From: Laburnicola sp. R22_1
Taxonomy: Eukaryota; Ascomycota; Dothideomycetes; Pleosporales; Didymosphaeriaceae
DNA length: 64,000 nt
Direction: 5' to 3'
NCBI GenBank assembly: GCA_014281115.1
Contig: JACONQ010000008.1
Location: 1,116,001 to 1,180,000 of the forward strand
Shown here one piece after another: positions 36,735-45,841 of the stretch; the first letter of the stretch is position 1, and each line of letters opens with the position of its first letter. The position numbers were made by a program, and so were the translations under genes. Under the pieces are notes generated by a model that made no database searches, was not told the origin of the DNA, and saw nothing but the letters and a program-made list of their open reading frames with translations.

Positions 36735-38009
36735 ATGGAGCCAAAATTGTCAAAACTCGAAAGTCAAGTTTCTTTACTTAAAAAAGCAAATACTTCTAAT
36801 TCTACTATTGCTACTACCCTTAGTAAGCCTCTACAATCTATTAAGACTGCTATTAGACGTATTAATAAGAAAAATAAGGGAGATAACTTATTAAAAGGAG
36901 TAAAACAAGGGAGAGTAACTAAGGTTACTTCTAGGGAGAAAAGAGTTATTAATAGGGATTTAACTAAAAGCCCTAAGAAGACAAATAAGAGCCTATTAGA
37001 AGAGAATAGTTTTGGCTTTACTAAGAGGACGTTACAGAGAGTTTTAAAAGGAGAAGACTATTCTTTTAACGTCTCTAAGAAAAAGGTCTATTTAACTAAA
37101 GAAAGAGCTAAAAGAAGAGAATTCTGGGCTAAAGAGATAGTTAAGGAGCTAGAAAATATTAACTTTGCTAAAGTTATATTTTCTGACGAGTCTACTATCC
37201 AAAGGGGGCATGGTAATAGGCAAGAATATATAAGAAAAAGGGGAAAATCGAAAATTGGGCCTGAACAGCACAAAAACCGAACAACTAGTAAGTTATTAAT
37301 TTCTTTTAAATTCTAGAATTATAGAGCCCTTTTTTCTCTATAATTGGGTTATTTTACTTTTTTTATATCTTTTTTTTGAGCTAGTACTAATTCACTGAAA
37401 GCGTAAGATATTTCTATCTCAGTCTGGGGCTGTATTTGGATAGGAGGACGTTCTAAACTAGTGTTTTTAAGGGACCCTATTAAAACTAGCACCTTTAATA
37501 ATACTAGATATATACAGGAGTGTTTAAATTCTGTCTTAAAACCTCTTTTAAAAAGAGGTAAGTAAAGTATCTCTTTTTCTTCTTTTTTCTTTTTTCTTTT
37601 TCTTTTAATATATATAATATATATATATATTATATTTTTATAATCTTATTCTTTATACTAATTATAACTAGGCTGGAAATTTCAACAGGATAATTCGAAG
37701 ATCCACGGAACTCCACAGGTGAAAAGGTGGTTTTCTAGGAATAAAGTCTTTGTTTTTGGGCATCCACCCTATTCACCAGACTTAAATCCTATAGAAAACG
37801 TTTGGAGTCTATTAAAAGATAGGCTAGGAAAAAGAAATAGGGCTTCTTTAGGCTTTGACACTAGTAAATCTAGTGTAGAAGCCTTTAAAGGAGCTATACA
37901 AGAGGAGTGGGATTTAATTCCACAGGAGGCTATAGATCATTGTATACTATCTTCGCCTAAGAGTTATAATGACGTTATAGAGGCTAAAGGATGGTATACT
38001 AAGTACTAG
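36735..38009 (+). CDS. Tc1-type DD34E transposase, apparently intact, two introns
   Basis: Cut-and-paste transposase. Exons 36735-37287, 37408-37557 and 37672-38009 total 1041 bases, a 346-residue protein with no stop. The introns are 120 bp (37288-37407, GTAAGT donor) and 114 bp (37558-37671, GTAAGT donor, pyrimidine- and TA-rich). The N-terminal part is a basic helix-turn-helix DNA-binding region (about residues 1-110, with GVKQGRVTKVTSREKR). The catalytic residues are all present: first Asp in FSDESTIQRG, second Asp in QQDNSKIH (read across the third exon start), and Glu in SPDLNPIENVW, with 34 residues between the second Asp and the Glu. That the two splices together restore one open frame with correct motif spacing is strong support. 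The gene could encode active enzyme; this is inference. Confidence 0.88.
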
Positions 38010-38294
38010 TTATATATTATTTACTAGTTCTATCTAATTGTTTAATTTTAATTAACTTTTATCATTTTCCTTATAATTATTATTTCTATGAATAAACCTA
38101 TAATAAAAATTAAGTTATATAGTCCTTATAGACTAAACTATAATATATATAAGTTATAGAATTATATCTACGTAGAATAAAAGTTATATAGGGTCAAAGT
38201 TTTAAGAAAAAATTCTCTTAACTTTACTAAGATACCTCTAGTTGGCGCTAATTACTAAGCTCTTACTAATCTTCTATTCTAAATCTCCTAAACC

Positions 38295-38399
38295 TTCTCC
38301 TTAAAACGGTATACTTTTTATTTACATAGTGTTAAAACTCACCTAGTTATATAACTTTTAAAAAGGTATATTTTCACTAGGCGCTTTTTTGTGTCACCC
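38295..38399 (-). repeat. Right terminal inverted repeat of the nested Tc1 element
   Basis: Inverted partner of 36289-36395; ends in TTTTTTGTGTCACCC before the TA duplicate. Confidence 0.85.
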
Positions 38400-39109
38400 T
38401 ACTGTAATAGTAAGGTAGTAAACAAAATTAGTTAAGATATAGATCTAACTATAAGGTATAAGACTTATACTAGCACTATTATATGTTTTATTACTAATAT
38501 TAGAGCTTTTAATATTATACTTAGTATAGATTAGATATTTGCCTATAACCTATAACTAGGGTTATATAACTAATCTATAATGTTTAATACTCACTATTAT
38601 TTAGTTTACTATTTTAAGGACGCTTTACCTAAGATAGTGTACTATAATAATTAGCTAGCTAGTTCTTTGCAACTAATAGCGTAAGATAATATTAGTCTTA
38701 TTATAGGCAAGACAGCCTACCTTATAGTAGTATATTACCTAGAGTTAGTTACTTAGCTAGAGCCTTATAATTAAAATTAACTAGGATAACTACCTAACCC
38801 TACAAATAATAATTATAACGCACAAGCTTTTTGCGCGTTTATAGGTCTAGTAGTATATAGCTAGATAGACTATAATAAGTTTATAAAGAAGCTAGGCGAT
38901 AAACTATAAATAAAAAATAAGCTAAAGCAGCTGCTTTTAGATTGGCTTTATAATAAGCTTTCTTATTTTAATCTAAGGGAGGCTAATAAGTTGGCTCTCT
39001 ATTATCCTAGTATTAATTATACTATTAATCTTGTTAATAACAAAGTACCTTAGTCACATATTTATAGACTTACTAGGCTAGAAACTATAGTAGTTAAGGA
39101 GTATATTAA

Positions 39110-40340
39110 TAAATAACTATAAAGAAATTCTTATAGATTAGCACGTCTTAGTACGCGTTGCCTATCTTTATTATTAAAAAACTAGGGGGTGAATTACGCG
39201 TTTGTGTTAATTACTACGCAATTAATACTACTATAAAATATAATTGCAATGCACTACTATTACTAAAGGATATACTAGTATATATAAATAAAACTAAGTT
39301 TATATCTATTATAGTTATTATTATAAGTTTTAATAATATATATATTAAGAAAGGCAATAAAGAAAAAATAGCTTTTCTAACTTATTATAGCCTATATAAG
39401 TATACTATTATGCCCTTTAGCCTTATAGGCGCCCCTAGCACTTTTTAGACTTATATTAATAAAATACTATAATAATACCTTAACAACTTTTGCACAGTGT
39501 ATTTAGATAATATACTTATATATAGTAAGACTAAGGAGGACTATATTAGATATATATAGTTTATTATTAATAAGTTAGAATAAGTAGGTCTATATTTAAA
39601 TATTAATAAGTGTTAGTTTAAGGTTAAGAAGGTTAAGTACCTTAGAATTATCCTAACAACTAAAGGCATTAAGATAGATCCTAAAAAGGTATAGGCAGTT
39701 TATAACTAGCAACTGCTATAGTTACTTAAGAATATATAAGCCTTTCTAGGTTTTATAAACTTTTATTAATAATTTATTAAGGGATTTAGCTAGATTACTT
39801 GCCTATTAACTAACCTTATAAAGAGCGACGCATTAAAGGACTAGCCTGTTAAATTAGACTCTTCTATCGTAACTGCCTTTAAGACGCTAAAATAGGCATT
39901 TGCAACTACGCCCATCTTAGTTTATTTTAACTTAAATAAAGAAACTTAGCTAGAAACTAACGCATCTAATTTTGTTACTACTATAGTCCTATTATAAAAG
40001 AATAATTATAGCGTACTATAATCTATTATATGCTTATTATATAAAATAAACCCTACTAAGTGTAATTATAAGATTTATAATAAGGAGTTGTTAGCTATAG
40101 TATACGCTTTTAAAGAATAGAGATTTAAACTCTTTAGTACCTAGAATCCTATTAATATTATTACTAATTACCTTATATTATCATACTTTATAACTAGTAA
40201 ATAGCTTAACTAATAATAAGTATAATAGGTAGAGTTTCTAGCTAAGTTTAACTTTTATATCTGTTACTATTCTAGTAAATAAAATATAAAATCTAATGCC
40301 TTAACACGCTATTTAGGTAACTTACCTAAAGGTAATAATA
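39110..40340 (+). pseudogene. Gypsy reverse transcriptase and RNase H remnant
   Basis: A plus-strand frame with scattered TAG/TAA stops. The longest open piece (39158-39448) reads LPIFIIKKLGGELRVCVNY, then MPFSLIGAPSTF, the conserved gypsy reverse transcriptase blocks. Further on is VYLDNILIYS, where the YLDD box has become YLDN. RNase H follows at about 39920-40130, with ETNASNF in place of a TDAS-type motif and YNKELLAIVYAFKE. Several catalytic Asp codons are now Asn, the RIP outcome for GAT/GAC. Non-functional. Confidence 0.85.
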
Positions 40341-40769
40341 ATGCCTACTAATAGCACTAAGTTTAGATAGTTTTATGCCTAGAAATTTTTAAAGATAAGA
40401 GATTATACTATATAATTACTACTGCCTACACTTTATTAGATAAAAGTAGCTACTCTAGCCTATAGCTTATAGCTATATTATACTATATTGCTAAACTTAC
40501 TACTACTACTAATAATTCTATTACTATAACTATAACAAAGACTAAGAAGATAGCACAATTACTTAAGGACATTAAAATAGCCTATGCTACTAATAAGATA
40601 GTTTAGAATATTATTGCCGCTATTAGAGCTAAGGCCTAATGCCTACTAAAGAAGCTCCTTAAATAGAAACTTAGGATTGAGGTCGCAAGTTGTTATCTAA
40701 CTAATAATAGTCTATTATACGTTAAGGATTACTTATATATCTCTAATAATAAGAAAATCTATACACATA

Positions 40770-42200
40770 TTCTTAAGCAGGCCTATAATAGCATTATAGC
40801 TAGATATATTAGTTATAAGGGTACTTATAAGTATATTAGTTACTAGTACTACTAGCTATATATAACGTACACTATTGTTTATTATTGTAATATTTTTATT
40901 AGAAACCCCTTAGTCGCAAAAAAAAACCATTATTTATTATATCTGCGCCTATATATTCTACTACCATAGCAAACTATACTATAATGCTAAATGTAGTCTG
41001 CTCTACCTACTACTAATTCTAAACTACTACTAAAAATTAATCTTAATAAATTTTATTATAGGCTTACTATCTTATTATAATAATAGCAAAATTTATATAG
41101 CTATTATAGTTATTGTAGACTAGCTTAGTAAGAAGAAAAAGTTTATTCTTATTGTTAAAATTATAGTAGAGGCAGTTATAGAGGCCTTTATTACCTATGT
41201 TTAGCATAAGGAGAGTTTTCTAGAGGATATTATTAGTAACTATAGTTAATAGTTTATATTATACTTTTAGAAACGTCTTTATAAGTGTCTAGGTATAAAG
41301 CCTTACCTATTATCTAGTTAGCACTCTAAGACTAATAGTTAAACTAAAGTTACTAATACTACGCTTAAGAAGTACTTATATGTATATATTAACTACTAGT
41401 AAGATAACTAGGCTCTATACCTACCTATAGTAAAATTTGTTGCTAACTTATTAGTTAGCGAGTTAATAGAAGTTGCACCTTTTATTACTACTAAGGGCTA
41501 CTTATTATATAATAGTACTAAGCCTATATAGTTATATAACACTAAGTTAGTAAGTAGAAATACTACTACTAGCGAGCGCCTACTTATAGCACTAGCCTAT
41601 ATAGACTACTAATACGCAAATAACTTTATTAACTCTCTTATTTAACTATATAATTTCTTACGCAATAACCTATAATAGGTATAAGCTAAATAGGCTAAAT
41701 ACACTAACATAAAACGTGTGTCTACACCCTACTTTAAAGTTAGTAATAAGGTAATATTAAATATACGCAACTTAAAAACTAAGAGACCTAGCTCTTTACT
41801 TAACTATAAGAATAAGAGACCTTTTTATATTATTTGCGTTATTAATAGTATAGCGTATAAGCTTAACTTACCTAAGGAGATAGGTTAACTATATAATATT
41901 TTTACTTCTAGTTATTACACTCTTATAATAAGCAAATACTTAATAGTTAGACGTATAATAAAAATAATATACTATTAAATAAATATATAAATAAGAAGTA
42001 TAAGGTAAAGACTATACTTACCTATTAGTTAAATAAGTTAAAGAAAAATCTATATATTATAAACTATAGTATTATAGAATACATAATTATATAGGATAGC
42101 TTTAAAGAGCCTATATAGAAGCCTTACTATAACTTGCTTAACTACTCTTATTTAGTTACTAGATTTTACACTAAGAACTTAAGGAAACCTACTATGCTAC
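40770..42200 (+). pseudogene. Gypsy integrase and possible chromodomain remnant
   Basis: Fragments in shifting, stop-ridden frames. The region after RNase H includes a putative zinc-binding segment (ARYISYKGTYKYISY, about 40800-40850) and a C-terminal stretch near 41800-41920 (IAYKLNLPKEIGQLYNIF) of the kind that follows integrase. At about 41994-42120 the text KKYKVKTILTYQLNKLKKN resembles the start of a retroelement chromodomain. These are weak, pattern-level matches. Confidence 0.5.
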
Positions 42201-42710
42201 ATAATTTTAATAAGCTTATTACGTACTAGAATATTATTACTTATTTTATAGTCCTTCTTATTATAGACGCCTATTTAGATATCTAAAAATAGTTAGATAT
42301 AGATCTTAAGTTAACTATATATAGTAGTCCTTTTAGAAATCCTTCTAGTAGTAATACTTTTAGTAAGGTAGTATATCCTAACTTATGCGGCAATAATTCT
42401 AGTGGCAGCTAGCTTAATATTAGTTATAATAACAGTAATAGTAATTTTAATAATATAACCCTAATAGATATAGATAAATTAGATTAAATCTATAGGAATT
42501 TAGTAGGAATTTATAGTAGTTTAGTATAAATTACTATAAGTTTTATAATAAACTAGAAATAGGGCGTAATAGAGTGTAATAGTTATAGTAATTTAGTATA
42601 AATTACTATAAGAATTAGGATAATTAGGAATAAAGTGTAATAGTGTGCAATAGTTATATAGAAATTAATATATAGTTAAATAAATTTTAGTAGCACTAGA
42701 GTTACTACTA

Positions 42711-42725
42711 TAGAGAGGGGGAAAG
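42711..42725 (+). other. Polypurine tract of the gypsy element
   Basis: TAGAGAGGGGGAAAG lies directly against the 3' LTR. This is the usual plus-strand primer position of an LTR retrotransposon. It is one of very few G-rich runs in the block. Confidence 0.85.
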
Positions 42726-42940
42726 TGTTACTAATTTAAGGTGTAGCCCTCTTACTTACGTTATCCTTAGCTATTTCCCCTTTAGGACTAGCGTAGTTTT
42801 AAGTAAGATCCTAAGCGAGGCTATATATATAGCCCACCTACGTACCTACCTTATGTGGATATTACTACTATCTTATATTTAGATTCTAATATCTATTATT
42901 ATCTTATATACGGCGTAATAATTCCTATAGTATCCTTACA
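42726..42940 (+). repeat. 3' LTR of the gypsy element
   Basis: 215 bp beginning TGTTAC and ending CTTACA, so it keeps the TG...CA ends that the 5' copy has lost. Confidence 0.9.
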
Positions 42941-42960
42941 ATATATATATTATTAATTAA

Positions 42961-43063
42961 ATCTATCTAGAAGTAAGATAATAAAGACTTTTATCTTAAA
43001 TAATATAATAATAAAAAGTAGAGCCCTCTACTTAGTAATTAAAAAGAGTGTAAAAGAAATAAT
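42961..43063 (-). repeat. Third copy of the block-edge repeat
   Basis: A direct copy of 29727-29827 and inverted copy of 29597-29698, starting 16 bp beyond the gypsy target duplicate. It marks sequence that predates the gypsy insertion or belongs to the same older element. Confidence 0.75.
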
Positions 43064-43215
43064 TATAAAAAATAATATATATATATATATATATAATATA
43101 TAGTAAAAAAGCTATTTTTACTAGTAACTAAAATATATATAAAATATTTTATACTAGTAAAGTTAGCAATATAAGAAACTATTAAATTAGCTATTAAAGT
43201 TAATTTTAGTTAAGT

Positions 43216-43561
43216 TTTAGGGGGGTGAGGAGAGCCGAGCGATAGAGATCACTACCGAGGATTGATACCTTGCTTGATACAGGTGGGACAAGGTAGATGC
43301 TTGGGGGTGATCATGTGGGGTAGTGGTAGTCTGTCCGACTCCCATCGGCAACGTCGCTGCCTTCATAAGCCGCCTCTTTGTCCTCCTTCCTCTGCGTTTT
43401 CATTCTGAGAAGTGGACGTTCGACACTTACGGTATTCGGCTGCTCGGACACTCCTCGCACCCGTCGTTCTACGATCAAAAAGCGTAATCGCAGCTAACTG
43501 CACACGTATCTGTCTGTCACTTAAGGGAGCAACTATTGTATTGAACAGAGAAGAGTGCAAA
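43216..43561. promoter_or_regulatory. Promoter region of the alcohol dehydrogenase gene
   Basis: About 350 bp of GC-balanced DNA between the edge of the AT-rich block and the start codon. Any control elements for the gene must lie here or inside the transposon block. No specific site was recognised. Confidence 0.4.
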
Positions 43562-44762
43562 ATGGGCTCTATCGATTTACCGAAGAAGTACAAGGCCGCT
43601 GTCTATGACAAGCCTGGCTCTATCTCGACAAAGATCGAGGAGTTGGATATGCCTGAGCCGGGCCCTGGGGAGGTTTTGATTAATCTGTATGTCGTTGTTT
43701 TCTTTACGAGATCCGATAGCTGTCTCAAACGTGTACTTACCTTTGTTTAGCTCTCATTCTGGTGTTTGCCATTCTGACCTATCCGTCATGCTCAATGTGT
43801 GGAAGATGTTGCCGTTCCCTACACAAGCAGGACAGGTTGGCGGACATGAGGGCGTCGGTAAGATTGTGAAGATGGGGCCTGGCACGGAGAATGCGACGGT
43901 CCAGGTCGGAAGTAGGGTGGGGATCAAGTGGATGGCGGGGATTTGTGAGAGCTGTGATGCTTGCAGGATGGGAATTGATGCCAACTGCGTCAAGGGTGTA
44001 AGTCCCATCTACGAGACAGCGTCTGAAAGCACAGTCACTAATGTCGTTAAGAAAATCTCGGGCTATTACACCCCCGGTACATTCCAGCAATACGTCTTGT
44101 CGCCCGCCAACTACGTTACTCCCATTCCCGACGGCCTCGACTCCGCAGCAGCGGCTCCCATGCTCTGCGCAGGCATAACGGTGTACTCTGCCCTCCGCAA
44201 GAGCGGCGCTGAGTCCGGTAACTTCGTCGTCATCTCAGGCGCAGGCGGTGGGCTCGGTCACCTTGCGGTCCAGTTTTCAGCTAGAGGCATGGCCCACCGC
44301 GTAATCGGCATCGACCATTCGTCCAAGAAAGACATCGTTCTCGAATCAGGCGCCGAGCACTTCATCCCCATTGACGGCACTCCCAGCATCCCCGACGCCG
44401 TCAAATCCTTGACCAATGGCCTTGGTGCCCACGCCGTGCTCGTCCTCACTGCCAACAATAATGCATACGCCAGCTCCGTCGAGCTGCTACGGCACGGTGG
44501 TGCAGTTATGTGCGTGGGTGTTCCGGAGGGAGATCCTGTGCCGATAGCGAGTGCAAACGCACAGGTGATGGCTGCCAAGGCTCTCAAGATTATTGGCGTT
44601 GCGGTGGGTAATCGGCAGGAGGCCATTGAGACGTTGGATTTCGCGGCGAGGGGAGTGGTGAAGACGCATTTTCGGGTGGAGAAGATGGACAAGTTGACTG
44701 AGGTATTTGAAGAGATGCATGCGCAAAAACTGAAGGGAAGGGTGGTTTTGGATTTGTCATAG
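43562..44762 (+). CDS. Zinc-dependent alcohol dehydrogenase (MDR family)
   Basis: An NAD(P)-dependent zinc alcohol dehydrogenase of the yeast ADH1 type, probably oxidising or reducing small alcohols and aldehydes. Exons 43562-43686, 43751-43997 and 44052-44762 give 360 residues. The first intron is 64 bp. The second (43998-44051, 54 bp, GTAAGT...TTAAG) is a multiple of three without a stop, so it reads through if retained; splicing gives CVKGKISGYYTPGTFQQY, as expected. Catalytic zinc ligands are in GVCHSD, GGHEG and the MLCAG cysteine. The four structural-zinc cysteines are in CESCDACRMGIDANC. The Rossmann motif is GAGGGLGHLAVQ. No signal peptide; probably cytosolic. It is the first gene right of the transposon block. 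Confidence 0.92.
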
Positions 44763-45037
44763 GGTTACGGCTATGAATTATGAATGGCTAAGGGAGAAGG
44801 AGATGGAGAGGATGTTGTTTCTCTTGTGGGGGGGTTGGAAGATTGATATGTGATGCTTTTGATGGTGGGTTAATTAACCCTAGGCGTCGACTATGTATCG
44901 TTTCATATCCATGTCCCGTCCGAGCGCGTGGACTTGGTAACGATTCCATCATATGAGAATATTGACGAACGTGGATATATTCGCATAGACGATCAGGATG
45001 GTCGATGGAAGGCCTGTGGCTAAGCGTGATGAACGTA

Positions 45038-45345
45038 CCCTGCCGAGACAGTCCATGCAACGCGACAGTCAATGCAACACTTTTTACTAGGAAAATCAAG
45101 AAAAATAGAGATTTTTAAAGACTTATTACTCTATAACTATAATATATTATTAAAAACTTCTAATATATTTAATACTTTAAATTTTATTCTCTATATTACT
45201 AGAATTTTACTTCTTTTTAATATTATAGTTTTTAATTATTTATAAAAAACTAGTAAAATCTATAATTTTAAAATTAAAAAGTAATAATTATTTAGTAAGG
45301 AAGTATAGTATATAGAGTATCTTTAATATAGAAGTTTTTTAGATT
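45038..45345 (+). repeat. Left arm of the fold-back element
   Basis: Inverted copy of the right arm (about 45434-45740). It carries two 13-bp subterminal repeats at 45049-45061 (CAGTCCATGCAAC) and 45066-45078 (CAGTCAATGCAAC). Confidence 0.9.
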
Positions 45346-45433
45346 TATAATATATTTAATAAGTTAATCTATCTATATTAAAAATATATAGAAAAAAAAG
45401 TAGTATATAATCTAACTACTTAGTTATATTTTA

Positions 45434-45740
45434 AATCTAAATAACTTCTATATTAAAGATACTCTATATACTATACTTCCTTACTAAATAATTATTACTT
45501 TTTAATTTTAAAATTATAGATTTTACTAGTTTTTATAAATAATTAAAAACTATAATATTAAAAAGAAGTAAAATTCTAGTAATATAGAGAATAAAATTTA
45601 AAGTATTAAATATATTAGAAGTTTTTAATAATATATTATAGTTATAGAGTAATAAGTCTTTAAAAATCTCTATTTTTCTTGATTTTCCTAGTAAAAAGTG
45701 TTGCATTGACTGTCGCGTTGCATGGACTGTCTCGGCAGGG
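45434..45740 (-). repeat. Right arm of the fold-back element
   Basis: Inverted copy of the left arm, with the mirrored subterminal repeats at 45700-45712 and 45717-45729. Confidence 0.9.
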
Positions 45741-45841
45741 TAACCGGGCGCCAAGCCACTTTACGCGCGACCGCGAAGCCGACGCGTTTGACGTCCACCA
45801 GAATTACAGCTCACAACTAGACATACCACCACACCCACAAA

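Larger units (their letters stand above)
36289..38399 (+). mobile_element. Tc1/mariner-type element with open transposase, nested in the gypsy relic
   Basis: A 2111-bp element flanked by TA target duplicates (36287-36288 and 38400-38401). Terminal inverted repeats are about 105 bp and imperfect; the outer ends read G[AG]GTGACACAAAAAA. It interrupts the gypsy element between the protease and reverse transcriptase. Unlike everything around it, its transposase gene has no premature stop once two introns are removed. It is itself AT-rich and uses AT-ending codons, unlike the host genes. Its family differs from the Tc1 relic at 22553-24085. Confidence 0.92.
32245..42940 (+). mobile_element. Ty3/gypsy LTR retrotransposon, RIP-degraded, with nested Tc1
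   Basis: Direct repeats of exactly 215 bp at 32245-32459 and 42726-42940 are the LTRs; both align over their whole length with mostly C/T and G/A differences. The flanking five bases are ATATA on each side (32240-32244 and 42941-42945), consistent with a target duplication, though in AT-rich sequence. A purine-rich tract lies directly before the 3' LTR. Residual protein order on the plus strand is protease, reverse transcriptase, RNase H, integrase and a possible chromodomain, the gypsy order. Removing the nested Tc1 element and its TA duplicate leaves about 8.6 kb. The gag region (about 33-36 kb) is too degraded to read. Confidence 0.9.
29385..43215. other. AT-rich, RIP-degraded nested transposon block
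   Basis: About 13.8 kb of strongly AT-rich DNA with sharp edges against normal gene DNA. Apart from the nested Tc1 gene at 36735-38009 it has no long open frame. It consists mainly of a degraded Fot1-type element, a degraded gypsy retrotransposon and the nested Tc1 element, plus short repeats at both ends. TpA is very abundant and coding relics are full of TAG and TAA, the hallmark of RIP. Such blocks are usually heterochromatic in fungi (inference). Sequence at 29385-29590 and 29830-29973 is AT-rich with no recognisable element. Confidence 0.9.
45038..45740. mobile_element. 703-bp fold-back (long palindrome) transposable element
   Basis: Two arms of over 300 bp are inverted copies of each other, nearly base for base, around a short AT-rich centre (about 45350-45430). 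TA duplicates flank it (45036-45037 and 45741-45742), as for Tc1/mariner-derived non-autonomous elements. The outer 40 bases of each arm are GC-balanced (CCCTGCCGAGACAGTCC...); the rest is very AT-rich. One single-base length difference in an A run is the main mismatch over the first 300 bp. No coding potential. It lies between the alcohol dehydrogenase and RFC5, ending about 100 bp before the RFC5 start codon. Confidence 0.93.

Noticed and set aside
39158..39448. A 96-codon open frame that looks like a small protein
   Set aside because: It is a stop-free fragment of the degraded gypsy reverse transcriptase, not an independent gene.
29385..43215. Possibility that the AT-rich block is mitochondrial DNA or a centromere
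   Set aside because: It contains LTR and TIR transposons with target duplications and no mitochondrial genes; at about 14 kb with active genes on both sides it is better explained as a RIP-affected transposon nest.
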